From Hyphochytrium catenoides (Eukaryota; Sar; Hyphochytriomycetes; Hyphochytriales; Hyphochytriaceae), in assembly GCA_900088475.1 (NCBI GenBank), contig FLMG01001064.1, positions 1 to 25,126 on the forward strand: a DNA stretch of 25,126 nt, in the 5' to 3' direction. The translations under genes were made by a program, and so were the position numbers. This document shows positions 9,581 through 19,406 of the stretch, piece by piece (position 1 is the stretch's first letter; the number at the start of each line of letters is the position of its first letter). The notes under the pieces are model-generated. The model was not told the DNA's origin and ran no database searches. It worked only from the letters and a program-made list of their open reading frames with translations.

Positions 9581-10064
9581 TCAAATGTCGTCCAGCACCG
9601 AGAAGAATGGATCGGAGTTAAGCAGCCAACTCTGCGAGGATGGGAAGGGATTGTGATGACTTTGGAGGGTGTGTTGAAGTGGGACAGCAGCATAAACAGC
9701 TATGTGACAAAAGAGGTAAAGGAGATCTTTTCCAATAGAACCTTCTGCTTATTCTTCTGAAGAAGGGATGATAAGGAAGAGCTGGTTAGCAGGAGTTGCA
9801 CAAGATTGAGGTCGTCTGAAGGAGGAGCGAGCAGCTAAAAGTTAGGGCCAACAACACTTCGGTGTGTACGTTTCAATAGCATTATAAGGTAGGGATTAGG
9901 AGCACCTTTCTCTGTTCTGTACGAACAGTTAGTGGAGTCAGTGGAGAGAGATCATTCCCTCTCAGGCTCCACTTGGCTGCTGCCAGTGCTAGTAGAGATG
10001 TACCTTTGCTCAAAACTCTATGGTTCTCGACCAAGCTGCTGGACTTCTTTGAGTGGCTTTTCAT
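9581..10064 (-). CDS. Predicted 72-aa protein in three exons, unknown function
   Basis: Exons 10064-10004 (donor GTACATC), 9815-9709 (acceptor CTCCTTCAG, donor GTCACA) and 9631-9581 (acceptor CCTCGCAG) join in phase 1 then phase 0, giving a complete 73-codon frame from ATG to TGA. The N-terminus is basic and Ser-rich, the middle is a Leu-rich helix (LNLVQLLLTSSSLSSLL), and the C-terminus is hydrophobic and acidic (DPFFSVLDDI). It lies 95 bp after the SUMO stop on the same strand. The exact frame closure is the main support. The donor GTCACA is weak. No family recognised; a small subunit or helical adaptor is possible. Confidence 0.45.
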
Positions 10065-10158
10065 CGTACCCGGAAAGTGCAGATACAGAGTATGGAACGA
10101 ATCAGTCCGCGCGGCCTACCTCTGCTCGGCTGACTGTCTAAAGCTTGGGAACTTATTC

Positions 10159-10645
10159 TTAGTGTCCACCCTGCTGCTCTATCATGCAGTCTACAATGTC
10201 ATTGTCTTCCATCTCAAACTGCAGAAAAGTGACCAGTGTCAGTTCTGAGGAGAGTAGAGGAGTGCATGTTGTGGGATGTGAACGGAGCCAGCCTTACCAT
10301 TTTAGGTGTACTGTCTCCAGCTAGTCGCTGGCCGTCAAAGAGGAATTTAACTGAATTGATCGAGACTGACTTCCTTGTGCAGTAGGCTGTAAAGACCTGG
10401 CGAAGGGAATAGAATAGTAAGATGTCTGTTTAAGAGCTGTAGTCATCCAGAAGCTTCTTATTTTCCAGTGTTCATTGGTCGGCCGCATCCCTCGTTCTTA
10501 CCTTTTCAAAGCGAGTAGTCTTCTTCACTTTAAAGTGCATCTTTTCATCACTGTTCTGATCCCTTACAACGATAGTAATATGCTCACTCTTAGCATCTTG
10601 AGCTTGCTGAGGAGGAGTGTTCTCGTCAGGAGTGGTGTCTGCCAT
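10159..10645 (-). CDS. SUMO: SUMO (small ubiquitin-like modifier)
   Basis: Three exons, 10645-10502, 10396-10298 and 10218-10159, with GTAAG donors and CAG acceptors, all phase 0. They encode 100 aa. A flexible N-terminus of about 20 residues is followed by the ubiquitin-like fold (HITIVVRDQNSDEKMHFKVK), the SUMO signature VKFLFDGQRL, the TPKM turn and the acidic strand FEMEDNDIVD. The C-terminus is QQGG plus one His, so a SENP/Ulp protease must remove a single residue to expose the diglycine for E1 activation and conjugation to target lysines. No full psi-K-x-E site is obvious in the N-terminal tail, so self-chain formation is uncertain. Two E2F-type sites lie about 300 bp upstream. Confidence 0.95.
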
Positions 10646-10824
10646 TTCTTTCTCCGCCTAAGTCCTAATGATGCCAAACTCTTGTCCACAACGAGAGGTT
10701 GCTGATGTTGATTGACTTTCTGAAAACGGTGATGGCAAAACGGCTCAAAGATAGCCGTCGCCAAGTGAGGACAGAAGGGTTCTGATACTAAGATAGAGTG
10801 ACAGAACCACTGCCACTGAGGTGT

Positions 10825-10890
10825 TCAAGGGTTAAAGTGACTGCGACAAATGCACTCTTCTTGGGGTTTCTTAGAACTACCTTTCTTCAT
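10825..10890 (-). other. Possible short upstream ORF in the SUMO leader
   Basis: An ATG at 10890 opens a 21-codon frame (MKKGSSKKPQEECICRSHFN...) ending 180 bp before the SUMO start. It could be a translational control uORF if the SUMO transcript begins near the E2F sites. It is too short to exclude chance. Confidence 0.2.
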
Positions 10891-10938
10891 CGCAGATCCT
10901 GCATCAGCTTGCGCTTGTCTCAATCCTCTCACACCTTG

Positions 10939-10973
10939 TTTCGCGCCAAATTCAAAGCTTTTTTCCCGCCAAA
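10939..10973. promoter_or_regulatory. Pair of perfect E2F/DP binding sites
   Basis: TTTCGCGCCAAA at 10939-10950 and TTTCCCGCCAAA at 10962-10973, starting 23 bp apart (about two helical turns). Both match the E2F consensus TTTSSCGCSAAA at all positions. They lie 294-328 bp upstream of the SUMO ATG on the minus strand, and could also serve an unresolved + strand gene starting near 11 kb. Confidence 0.6.
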
Positions 10974-10990
10974 CCAGAAGTGAAGATGGG

Positions 10991-11701
10991 TGGGCGATAA
11001 GTTAAGAAGCAGCGGGTAGGCCGTCATCCGCGACCATCTGCTCTGTCTTCCGTGTGGGTGCGAAGCTGCGATAGTAAGTGGCGCACGACGGGAACTCGGC
11101 CATCTGTGCACGTTTGGGCTACGTCTATCGCCCCTTCTAGTTGTCAAACGTCCGTGGTGGGAGGTGTTGGTAGATCCGACTGTAGGGCTCGGGGACTGGG
11201 GCTATCTTGTTTAGCCCGCCAGCGGATGGGCTCAGTGAAAGGATTAGGTCCAAAGCGTTCGGCCGCCTTCAGGTACTGAGATGCGACAGAGTGCGAGAGA
11301 TTGTACGATAAGACGTGCAAGACAGACCCTCAAGACAAAGTCATTTTGACATAGGGGGAATGCTAGAGAATGTTGGGGGCTTAAGAATGATAGTTGCTGA
11401 ACCATACGCGCAGAAAGAGAATGGTGAGACCCATAGATCGACAAGGTCGAGATGGATTTGCGAGCGCTATGTTTTGCTCGCCATGGAGGCAGAGAGCAGC
11501 CACAAGCTGTCAGCCGAAATATTGGGCGCGAGGATAATTAGTTCAACCTAGTATACCACTCAGGCACTGAGACGCGAGTAGCCGAAAGTCAGGATGTGAC
11601 CGTACAGGGGCCATGATAGCCTCCAACTCCTTGCTCTATATACATGCACAAAATTAAATATAGTAAGGTCAAAACGTATGAGACGGCGCTGCCGCGCTTT
11701 G
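10991..11701 (+). other. Unresolved region with a candidate exon at 11215-11272
   Basis: Between the SUMO promoter and the end of the CFAP97-like gene. A GTAAGTGG donor near 11075 and an acceptor TTGTTTAG at 11214 flank a 58-nt segment (PPADGLSERIRSKAFGRLQ), which ends at a GTACTG donor and fits phase 2 to 0. A further open segment to about 11551 ends in a helix-like tail (LLAMEAESSHKLSAEILG). No start codon or continuous model could be assembled, so this may be a small + strand gene or chance. Confidence 0.25.
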
Positions 11702-13336
11702 TCATCGCCTAATAGATATGCTGGAGAATAACCGTCTAACATAGTGCTCCGCTGCCCTCCTCACTGCTGCATTGCCGTCATGACACTCATTTCTCTTTTT
11801 CTTTCCCTCTCCCCATTGGTTAAGTATTGTTTCCTGAGTAGTTGATGGTAGCGGCGCTCCTAAGGAAGTCAAGCCCTCATTATAGCACTTCTGCAAAGTT
11901 TGTGATCGGGTATCCGAACCTACTGAGACGAGACGGAGTGACTCGGCGGCGACAGAGTCAATTCCATCCCACGTTGTGGCGGTCCTTTGCTTTAGCTTGT
12001 CATCCATGGTCTCGGAAGAGGCATCTCTAGCAGCCTTTGACCCAGCTGTTACCTTTGCCGTCCCTTCGTTGACCGCAAGCAACACCGCGTATGGATCAGC
12101 GGCAAGACCTGCTTTTGGGTTACCTCTATTCTTAGCCTTGTTGTCCCTCAGACGTTTATGAAGCCTTGATTCATGAGAAGTTTGACTAAATCCCGGACCT
12201 TGCTCCTCATGCGGGCGAAGATAGCTAATTGGGTCTGGAATTACTGTCCTCTTACCGCCTGAATCACCGACTATTGCTTGTCGAATCTCAGGCAGCTTTG
12301 AGTTGGTCAATCGCTGGATCTCCTTGGCGGTAGAGAGGTGGAAGAGACTATCTCCTGCTCCTGGGAAAAGGTGCTCAGATTGAGATCCAGTTACTCCCTT
12401 CTTACGGTCAGTTGAAGGTTCAAGGCATCTCTCTCTCCGTCTAGTAGGAGAAAGGGTTTCTAGGAGTCTCTTCTGCTCTTGAGCGCCAGCCTCAAAGTTA
12501 GTATTGCTGTATGACGCTTTCTGTTTGCTGATCCTTTGACGGTAGGCCTATTTCCCAAGCACAAGAAAGTAGGACTTAGTGCATGACCACAGACGAGCAA
12601 ATAAAAAAACGCACGCGAGGCTCTGGGTGGAGGCTGATAAGGTCAGGACAAGTACCAGGTAATGAAACACTAGCGTTTACATACGAAGCCAAAAAAAGCA
12701 AGAGAAATCAATCTTACCTTATTCTCCGTGACAATCCGCTTCTGCTCCTTCTTTTTGAAGGGAGCGTTCAAGCTTTGAAGCTTTGGTGGTGAGGAGGTCA
12801 TGGCCTTCATTCTCTCATGAGATTTCTTTTGAATGTCAAGGATATGCTGTGCCATCAACTCATTTTGGTGTCTGACACTCTTCTCATAGTCTAGAGAGAC
12901 AACGTACAGCGCCGGCAATGAGCAACACTTAAGCCGAGTATATTGTAAGCTCCGGTTATAACGTAGCAAGGAGGTGCTTGAGACTCAATAGGAAGATTAA
13001 TCGAGAGTCAGACGATAGACACTACGGAGTCAGCTATAGACACACGCACAGAAACTGATTATCGGCCAGAAAGTGCGACTAGGTAAGAACATACAGCAGC
13101 AGCAAGGCCGTAGGGTAAATAATATGTCATTTCTTACCCGCTTGAGCTCGAGCCCGCTTGGGACTAATGTGATGTGAGGGTGCTCCTGCTCCTGGTGTGT
13201 CAGAATGTATGGACATGGTAGCCTTGGCATTGTCAACCTTTTGTCGATGCTGCAACCTCTGTCTGGCAGCTTCCAGGTCTTCCATCGCACGCCCACCCTT
13301 TCGGCCCCATGGAACTGCATGGTCTATTGCCTTCAT
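11702..13336 (-). CDS. CFAP97/hemingway-like ciliary protein
   Basis: Exons 13336-13138, 12890-12718 and 12547-11702 join in phases 1 and 0 into 405 aa. The family signature spans the second junction: the SLNAPFKKKEQKRIVTENK segment continues into YRQRISKQKASY and ends at an aromatic-acidic pair (NFE). This matches the KK..R...EN..L..RI....S.Y...WE pattern of the KIAA1430/CFAP97 (hemingway) family, whose members localise to axonemes or act in motile cilia. The remaining C-terminal half is Ser/Lys-rich and probably disordered. Upstream open segments at 13393-13455 and about 13700-13836 could be extra 5' exons; one joins in frame through a GTTTGC donor to the acceptor just before Met at 13336. 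The N-terminus may therefore be longer than given. Confidence 0.72.
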
Positions 13337-13384
13337 GTCTGCAACCCTTGGGTTTTACAGCTAGGGACTCATTGGTTTCGAGGA

Positions 13385-13851
13385 CTATCCTGGAACCGCT
13401 GGCAAACCTTGTGAACCTAGACTACATTCTGTCTCGATGGTACTAATATCTTCCAGGACTTCGTTCAACTTGAGCCCTTCTTACTCATTAGCCTTATCCT
13501 AAAATGACAGCCGCCAGCGTTTGATTAGCAACCATGATGGCAATGCATTGCAGGCTCCAGGCTCACTCCTGAACTTTTATCTTTTCGTCGAAGAGCTTCG
13601 TCTAACGCTTTTCTTCCTTCCTATCGGAGGCAAATATATCCAAGAGGAGGAACTCCTTCTCAGGACAGATGGATGCTTCGCACCAACAGCGTTAAAGAGT
13701 AGGAACTAGCTCGTTGCGGACTTGTCGACAAAGAGACAGAGTCTTGCCAAACTTTTCCTTGTAGGTCTACAAGCTTGTCCATTACCGCCGCATCCTTGAT
13801 CAAGGAGGCGCAGCGCTGGTAGAAAGAAAGTCTTGTAACAAGAAAGCTCAA
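13385..13851 (-). other. Possible 5' exons of the CFAP97-like gene, or a small separate gene
   Basis: The minus strand has a coding-like segment KLNEVLEDISTIETECSLG (about 13395-13455) and a further one (ASLIKDAAVMDKLVDLQGK) after a pyrimidine-rich acceptor near 13837. The first can be read to its own stop at 13385, or spliced in phase 1 onto the exon starting with the acceptor before 13336. Both are helical and acidic. I could not connect the two segments without a frame conflict. Confidence 0.3.
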
Positions 13852-14384
13852 ACCTCAGAACAAGAAGTAAAACGGACAAAGGCTGGGTAGGAGCTGAAGC
13901 TAAGAGTCATTACAATAGGGATGGGTGGGCTCATTGGCTTGTTGGGTTATCCTCAACCTTGATACAACAGGGCTACTTCAATAGCTGGTTATCGCACATC
14001 ATGGCCTATCGATAACTAGTCTTAGCAAGGGATCATCGGATCACAAAAATCCAATAATCTGCGAAAAAGATCCTCATTATGGAGATCTCCACCCCTTCCA
14101 AGATACCATCTGTAGAACCATACTAAGCCAACCAGGAAGCCACTCCTGCGCGTAGCATAACGTTTGCTGAAAGCCGATTACGCCATTGGACTGCATTCTG
14201 GCTTCAACCTTGCCTCTTCGATAACCATTGGGCTTTCATGATGACTTTGACGTGGCTAATATTGGTGCGCTAGCTACTTTCTTGGTTAAGGCACCCTGTA
14301 CCGCGACAGCCCTCATTTTTACAAGGTTGGGAGAAGTCAGGACCGCCGAGGAGACCTTCGCTTTGCACAATAAGACGGGAAAGG
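13852..14384. promoter_or_regulatory. Divergent intergenic region upstream of TAF13 and the CFAP97-like gene
   Basis: Head-to-head spacing between a minus-strand and a plus-strand gene. No convincing exon and no TATA box close to either start was seen. A 73-codon + frame from 14228 overlaps the TAF13 start and looks spurious. Confidence 0.35.
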
Positions 14385-15534
14385 ATGACAATTGTAGTGG
14401 GCGGTACCAGCGCGAAGCGCAAGCTGGAAGCCGGAAAGGAAGAAGCTAGTGATTCAACACAACAACTCTATAAGACACACCCTATTCCTCAAACCCTAAA
14501 CGCAGCTAAGACTTCTAAGAAGCCTCGAAGTGCACCCAGTAGTGCCTCTAAAGAAAGCTCTAAGGGAAACCCGCTCAAGAAAGGCGCAGCTTCTGGACCT
14601 AGCTCTTCTCATACGCTCAAATCTCATGAGACTGTATCCGAGTTTCGCAGAAATGAGAAGTTTGCAGGCATGGTCCAGGAGTTGGTAGTCTCAGAGGGAC
14701 GGGACGATGACGGAGGAGATGCGGCAAACTATAAGCCTGGTGACTTAGCAGAAGAACGTAAGGAGAAAGCCTGGCATCTTACTACTCAGAAGAGGAATAG
14801 TTCAACTTGCGCGAGCCGCGGTCATGAACTTCGTTCATGTTGCCACTATACGATTGCTGTTTCAATCTCTATCCCTACTTTTTCGCGCTGCATTGATTCT
14901 TGTTAACCTTTTACCGACTGGTAGTTCCTCCTGATGTCTCGCTATCACTCTGAACCCTCGTATCCCACCCACATCCCTGTAAGTCTATCATCCTGGCAGA
15001 TGTCGCAAAATCCTTCAGCTCTCACTGGCCATTGTTTCCCTCTTGCTGTCAACAGTGAAACTCATGATGTTTGGCTTTGGCGATGCATGGGAACCACTCG
15101 ATGAGTCTGTCAAGCTGATGGAGGAGGTGACAGTGGACTACATAAGAAGAATGGTAGGCACGGAGAGGTCCAGCATTGAGCTTTGAATGACTTTCTTTGA
15201 CTTCGTACCTATCTCTCGCCTCGCCTCGTCAACAGACTGCTTCATTGGTTCTTTCTTGAAGGCGTGATGCCTCAAACTTCCCTACCTTCTTCCTTTACTG
15301 GGGTCTTTACTTACGCCATCCCTCTGGGCACTCACTCTCACACAGACGGTCAAACTCTTAGAGGTCGCCCAGATTCGCGGCCGCCTGGATAATGACTGCT
15401 TCACTTTTCTGGTGCGAAAGCCTAAAGACCAAAAGAAGAGCAAGCGAATCCTGGAGCTTAATCGCGCGTACGCGACGGTAGAGGAAGTGTGCAAGAATGG
15501 CTTTGACGTGGAAAACGAAGACGTCTTCCGTTGA
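14385..15534 (+). CDS. TAF13: TAF13, TFIID subunit with histone fold
   Basis: Exons 14385-14757 (donor GTAAGG), 15056-15153 (acceptor CAACAG, donor GTAGGC) and 15346-15534 (acceptor CACACAG) give 219 aa. The histone fold begins at about residue 125 (KLMMFGFGDAWEPLDES, compare the MYGFGD motif of TAF13/TFIID-18). It continues with VDYIRRM and the segment FLVRKPKDQKKSKRILEL, equivalent to FLIRKDPRKFARVKDLL. TAF13 pairs with TAF11 in TFIID and contacts TBP. This copy has about 120 extra N-terminal residues rich in Ser and Lys, probably disordered, whereas typical TAF13 is about 120-130 aa in total. The start was chosen as the only ATG in the long first exon. Confidence 0.9.
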
Positions 15535-16190
15535 GACGCGAGCAATCACGATAGCATCATATCTGAACAGGCTTCGGGAGATCCATTGTACTCCTGGGCG
15601 TTACCTGTGAGGCATCTCATAGAGGCGTCGTCCTGACCCTGGCCCCACCAGGGCAGTCCGTGTGGTTGTCACCAATGAATTCCCGCTATGGTCTTGATTA
15701 GGCTTTTGTTCGCTGGAGGATTGGTGACTTAGGCGCCATGGACGGCCAACACCCAGTCATCTTTACGTATTCACTATTTATTGTTGCCGTCGGTATCATA
15801 GCACTTTCATGTTAGACCTCGCTGCCATATAACTCCCTGTAGATATACTCATAAGGCCCCTACTGCGTCTTTAAGTCAGAGAGAGGTAGTTGAGAGTCCA
15901 CCTTTTTGTAGGCGGATGTTCCATCTTATCGTCCTGTTATGGAAATAGCTTGAAAAGAGTAGTGCTAACACTGATGGGCTTGTCACTCAATCTGACTTGC
16001 TCTGAGTTTTGATAAGCTCTAAATAAGGCATCGCTTTGCCCGATAGGTAGCTCTATCCCTATGCCCTTCTGCTCCGCAATTACCGTTATGTCAATAGGAT
16101 TAATGGTTATCAACCCCACAGGTCTATGGGGCCTTTGAAATAAGGAGCAATCTCTCTTCATTGAACTCTACTTCCAACTGAGGTCTACGC
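15535..16190. other. Tail-to-tail spacer between TAF13 and DLD
   Basis: Holds the 3' ends of two convergent genes. A 74-codon minus frame at 15937-16161 (MKRDCSLFQRPHRPVG...) starts 29 bp beyond the DLD stop and has a protein-like composition. It lacks any supporting signal or recognisable family and may be chance. Confidence 0.35.
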
Positions 16191-19100
16191 TTAAGCGTCG
16201 ATGATCTTTCCAGGGTTGAGAATATTGTTTGGGTCCATTGCTTTTTTTAGCTCTCTCATCAGCTGGACAGCCTCTTCCCCCAGCTCTGACTTGAGGTATT
16301 TCTTTTTCCCGAGGCCGACCCCGTGCTCGCCTGTGCAAGTGCCGTCCATCGCAATAGCGCGCTTGACCATAAGGGTGTTCAGCCTGTGGGCCTCGGCAGT
16401 TTCCTCAGGACTTTCGGGATCAAACATTATCACCTGTTGGGAGACAGACGGGGCCGTGAGGAGAGTCAATCGTTCGGCTTACAGCCAGAGGCGTAAGGGC
16501 GAGCTCGAAGACATAGGCGTAAGGGCGAGCAAGACAAGACGGAGACAGGTTGATAAACAGGCACAAATGAGAGAAAGCGGGGGAATGACACCACGCTGCT
16601 ACCCAATGCAGTCAATGGGAGAGGCAGCTAAATATAGCCAAAAACCTTCCTTGTTAGGAAAGTAACGGGGCACGCTGCGCCCCCTCAATACAGCCAGTCA
16701 GTGGATAGAGTACGATCTTGTCGTCCCTCTTCTAATACTCACACAATGGAAGTTCCCATCACCCACGTGGCCAACGATCGGTGCATAAAGAGAAGAGGCA
16801 TCCAGATCCATCTTTGTTTCCTCTATACAGTCGGCCAGCCGAGAGATGGGCACACAGACATCGGTCGCCATCAAGGATCGCCCACTTTCCATGGTCTGAG
16901 CGGCCCAAAATGCATGTTTCCTAGCTCCCCAAAGCTGGTCGCTCTCCTGTTTGTTCTTGGTGAACTCGAACTTGTATTTACTATAGTCTGAGCAGATGCG
17001 GCCGACCCGCTCAATGTCGTACTGCACGTGCTGCAATTAGGAAAGGAAGTCGAGTAAGTCCTAAGGCGACTGGCGACGATGCTACTCGATCGTGGTCTCT
17101 GCGGACACCTACCGTTGGGGGCCCAGTGAACTTGAAAAGGATACAAGGTGACTCCGGAAGAGAGAGGCCACTGTACTGATTAACCGCTTTAATCATCTTC
17201 TCATCCATCAGCTCAATGGCCCCTAGGATAACGGTCATAGATAACGTGAGGACATCCCTGCCAGAGTTTCCCTTCCTATTCCCGCTTTCTTTGCTGTCTT
17301 GCTTTCCCCTATGGCTATCCGCAGCTGTTTTGCTAAGTGTGTACAGGTTGGAGTTCATGCTACGCCTGTCAGTAGCTTTTCGGGAACTATGCTTCCATCC
17401 AGGTCTGGCATACCTAGCTCTATGCCATGCTGCAAGATTTTGATGACGGCGTTGCAGGCATCGTGCACCGTCTCAAAGTTCATCCTTGCCACCGCTGTGT
17501 ACTCAGGGACGTTTCGCAGACGCAGAGTGGCCTCTGTGACAATGCCCAAGGTTCCTAAACGTAATGTCAGCTACATGGCCCTCATGAGCGTTCTGCACGT
17601 CTGTACCATAAAAACGTTTTCATCCATAAGACTAGTCTCTCTCACTGTGACTCCTTCTTCAACAGCCAATCCCAGCATCGAGGCATGATCTTGGCACGCA
17701 AAGGAGCCTAGTAGTGTGAGCCCAAAGAAATTGTACCTACCCTCTGAGCCGACAAAAAGCCTGGCTAGATCATAGCCTGCAGAAGATTTTCTAGCTCTCT
17801 GCCCAGTCTTGACGATTCTCCCATCTGCCAGGACTACAGTTAGGTTGACTACCTGATCCTTCATGGTCCCATAACGAACAGCATTGGTGCCTGAGCATCT
17901 GCCAAGAATTGAAAAAAGATAATAAGGGACATATAAGACTCGTTGGATAAAGAGCGATTGCACCAGAATACTGCCAGCCTTCATCGAGCCATTTGCTATC
18001 AGTAAAGCAAACATATCTGAGGTTATACTCACCCTAACCCGTAACAAGAGACATAGACAAAAGCAGAGAGAAGAAAGAGGTTAAGTTCAGAGAACGAGAC
18101 AGAGGAAATTAGTACCTAGTTCCGCACATGCCCCCGATGCAGGCACCTGGCGCCGGATCCACTCCTAAGAACATCTTGTAGGGCTCACAGTACTCATTGA
18201 GCTCCATCCAGCCCACTCCAGGCTGGACTATGCAATCCATGTCTTCCACATTGACTTTCAATACCTAGGACTATATGATTAGTAAGGAAAGAGGTGGAAA
18301 GTGACAGAGTGTGTTGACGAATGATCCCAGGGTCAACACATGTGTGTTAAAGATGGTTCAGAGAGGGGAGCTCTAACATCTTGGTTTAGATAAGAAAGAG
18401 GCGGTGAACACCGGCAGCACAGAGAGCTTTAAAGGCCAACAGATGCACAGAGATCAAGTATGGCGCCACAATCCTTCTTTACCCGCTAACCTTGTTCATC
18501 CTTCTGATGTCTATACACACTCCTCCCTTAGGCGCCGTAGTGTGGCCTTCTAGTGAAGTCCCTGCCGCATAAGGGACAACCGGTATGCGATACCTATTGC
18601 AAATCTTTAGAATCTTCGACACCTGAAGAGACAAGCAGTATGGTGAGACCTCAGGCGCTGGCAAACAAAAATGCCCAAGCATCTAAATATGCCAAAGCTG
18701 CATGATGCGGCCCTAGCCATACATCTACGACTAACTTAAGGATGGCGACTGAAGGCCAAACACACGGCAGACCCACCACTGACCTCTTCCGTCGTTTCGG
18801 GCCAGACGACCACCTGCGGGTTATTGGGTGGTGCATACCCTGATGTTTCTTCTCCGTAGACCTCCAACTCCTCTGCAGCAGAGAAAGTTAGACCCCCAGT
18901 GTCTCTGTCAATGACTCTGGGTTCACAAAGAACCTCTGTCTGTTCACAGCGCTCCCATTTAACCAGTCTCCCTACCCTTTCTTACCTTTCTCTAGCGAAA
19001 GCCTATCACCCAATATGGCCGAAAGCTCCTTAAGGGCCTTAGGATATTGACTTTCAAATGGCTGCTTCCAGGGATTATGGTGAGGCCCAGCTACAGCTTC

Positions 19101-19406
19101 GGTCTCGCCTGGCTTTCTTCCCCATGGCCACCAAAAGCATTCTACCGCCTGGTCTGAGGTGGCCATTCCTCCAATAAGCAGAGAAGCAGTACCAATGAGG
19201 GCAGCTGCACTTATTAGACCCGAGGAACTGTCAGAGCTCTCTGCTGTAGCGCTTGCTCTAAGGAAGACGGCAGCAGGAGCCGAATCCTTGGCCCCAAATT
19301 TGGCATTGGTAGCTGCATTTGCGGAGAGCAAGGGGCCCTGTTGCCTAAAGCGTAATGATTTCACCCCGTGCAGGCCGCTGGAGGATCGCAGCACACGACC
19401 AAACAT
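16191..19406 (-). CDS. LDHD: D-lactate dehydrogenase (cytochrome), mitochondrial
   Basis: Nine exons: 19406-18986, 18872-18784, 18622-18491, 18264-18116, 17898-17741, 17554-17414, 17222-17113, 17030-16743 and 16433-16191, totalling 576 aa with all phases matching. It is an FAD enzyme oxidising D-lactate to pyruvate and passing electrons to cytochrome c. Residues 1 to about 55 are basic and Ser/Ala-rich like a mitochondrial presequence. A hydrophobic Ala/Leu/Gly segment ([17 protein letters not shown]) follows and could anchor or sort it at the inner membrane. The PCMH-type FAD domain shows [32 protein letters not shown] and [19 protein letters not shown]. The C-terminal domain has [10 protein letters not shown] and [11 protein letters not shown], both typical of LDHD. 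The exon 6 donor was placed at GTATGC because joining HGIELG directly to AIELMDE restores the family spacing. It is divergent from NhaC and convergent with TAF13. Confidence 0.95.
16489..16530. repeat. 16-bp direct repeat in the last DLD intron
   Basis: AGGCGTAAGGGCGAGC occurs exactly at 16489-16504 and 16515-16530. It is intronic with no evident function. Confidence 0.8.

Noticed and set aside
9581-9660. 5S rRNA-like string (GGAGTTAAGCA followed by GGATGGGAAGG) on the + strand
   Set aside because: The spacing between the two motifs is about 9 nt too short for 5S, the flanking stems do not pair, and the stretch overlaps the last exon of the predicted 72-aa gene.
9973-10248. 91-codon + strand ORF
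   Set aside because: It runs antisense through SUMO exon 3 and the first exon of the 72-aa gene, and has no splice or family support.
15282-15549. Minus-strand ORFs of 63 and 87 codons
   Set aside because: They are antisense shadows of TAF13 exon 3, which is clearly coding on the + strand.
17365-17413. Continuation of DLD exon 6 by about 16 codons, with a GC-AG intron at ACAG|GCGTAG
   Set aside because: It keeps frame, but it inserts residues into a conserved spacing. The GTATGC donor at 17413 joins HGIELG to AIELMDE as in the family.
17552-17740. Open frame through the DLD intron after LFVGSEG
   Set aside because: Removing 17555-17740 with GTAGGT and TTTAG restores [14 protein letters not shown] exactly, so the open frame is intronic chance.
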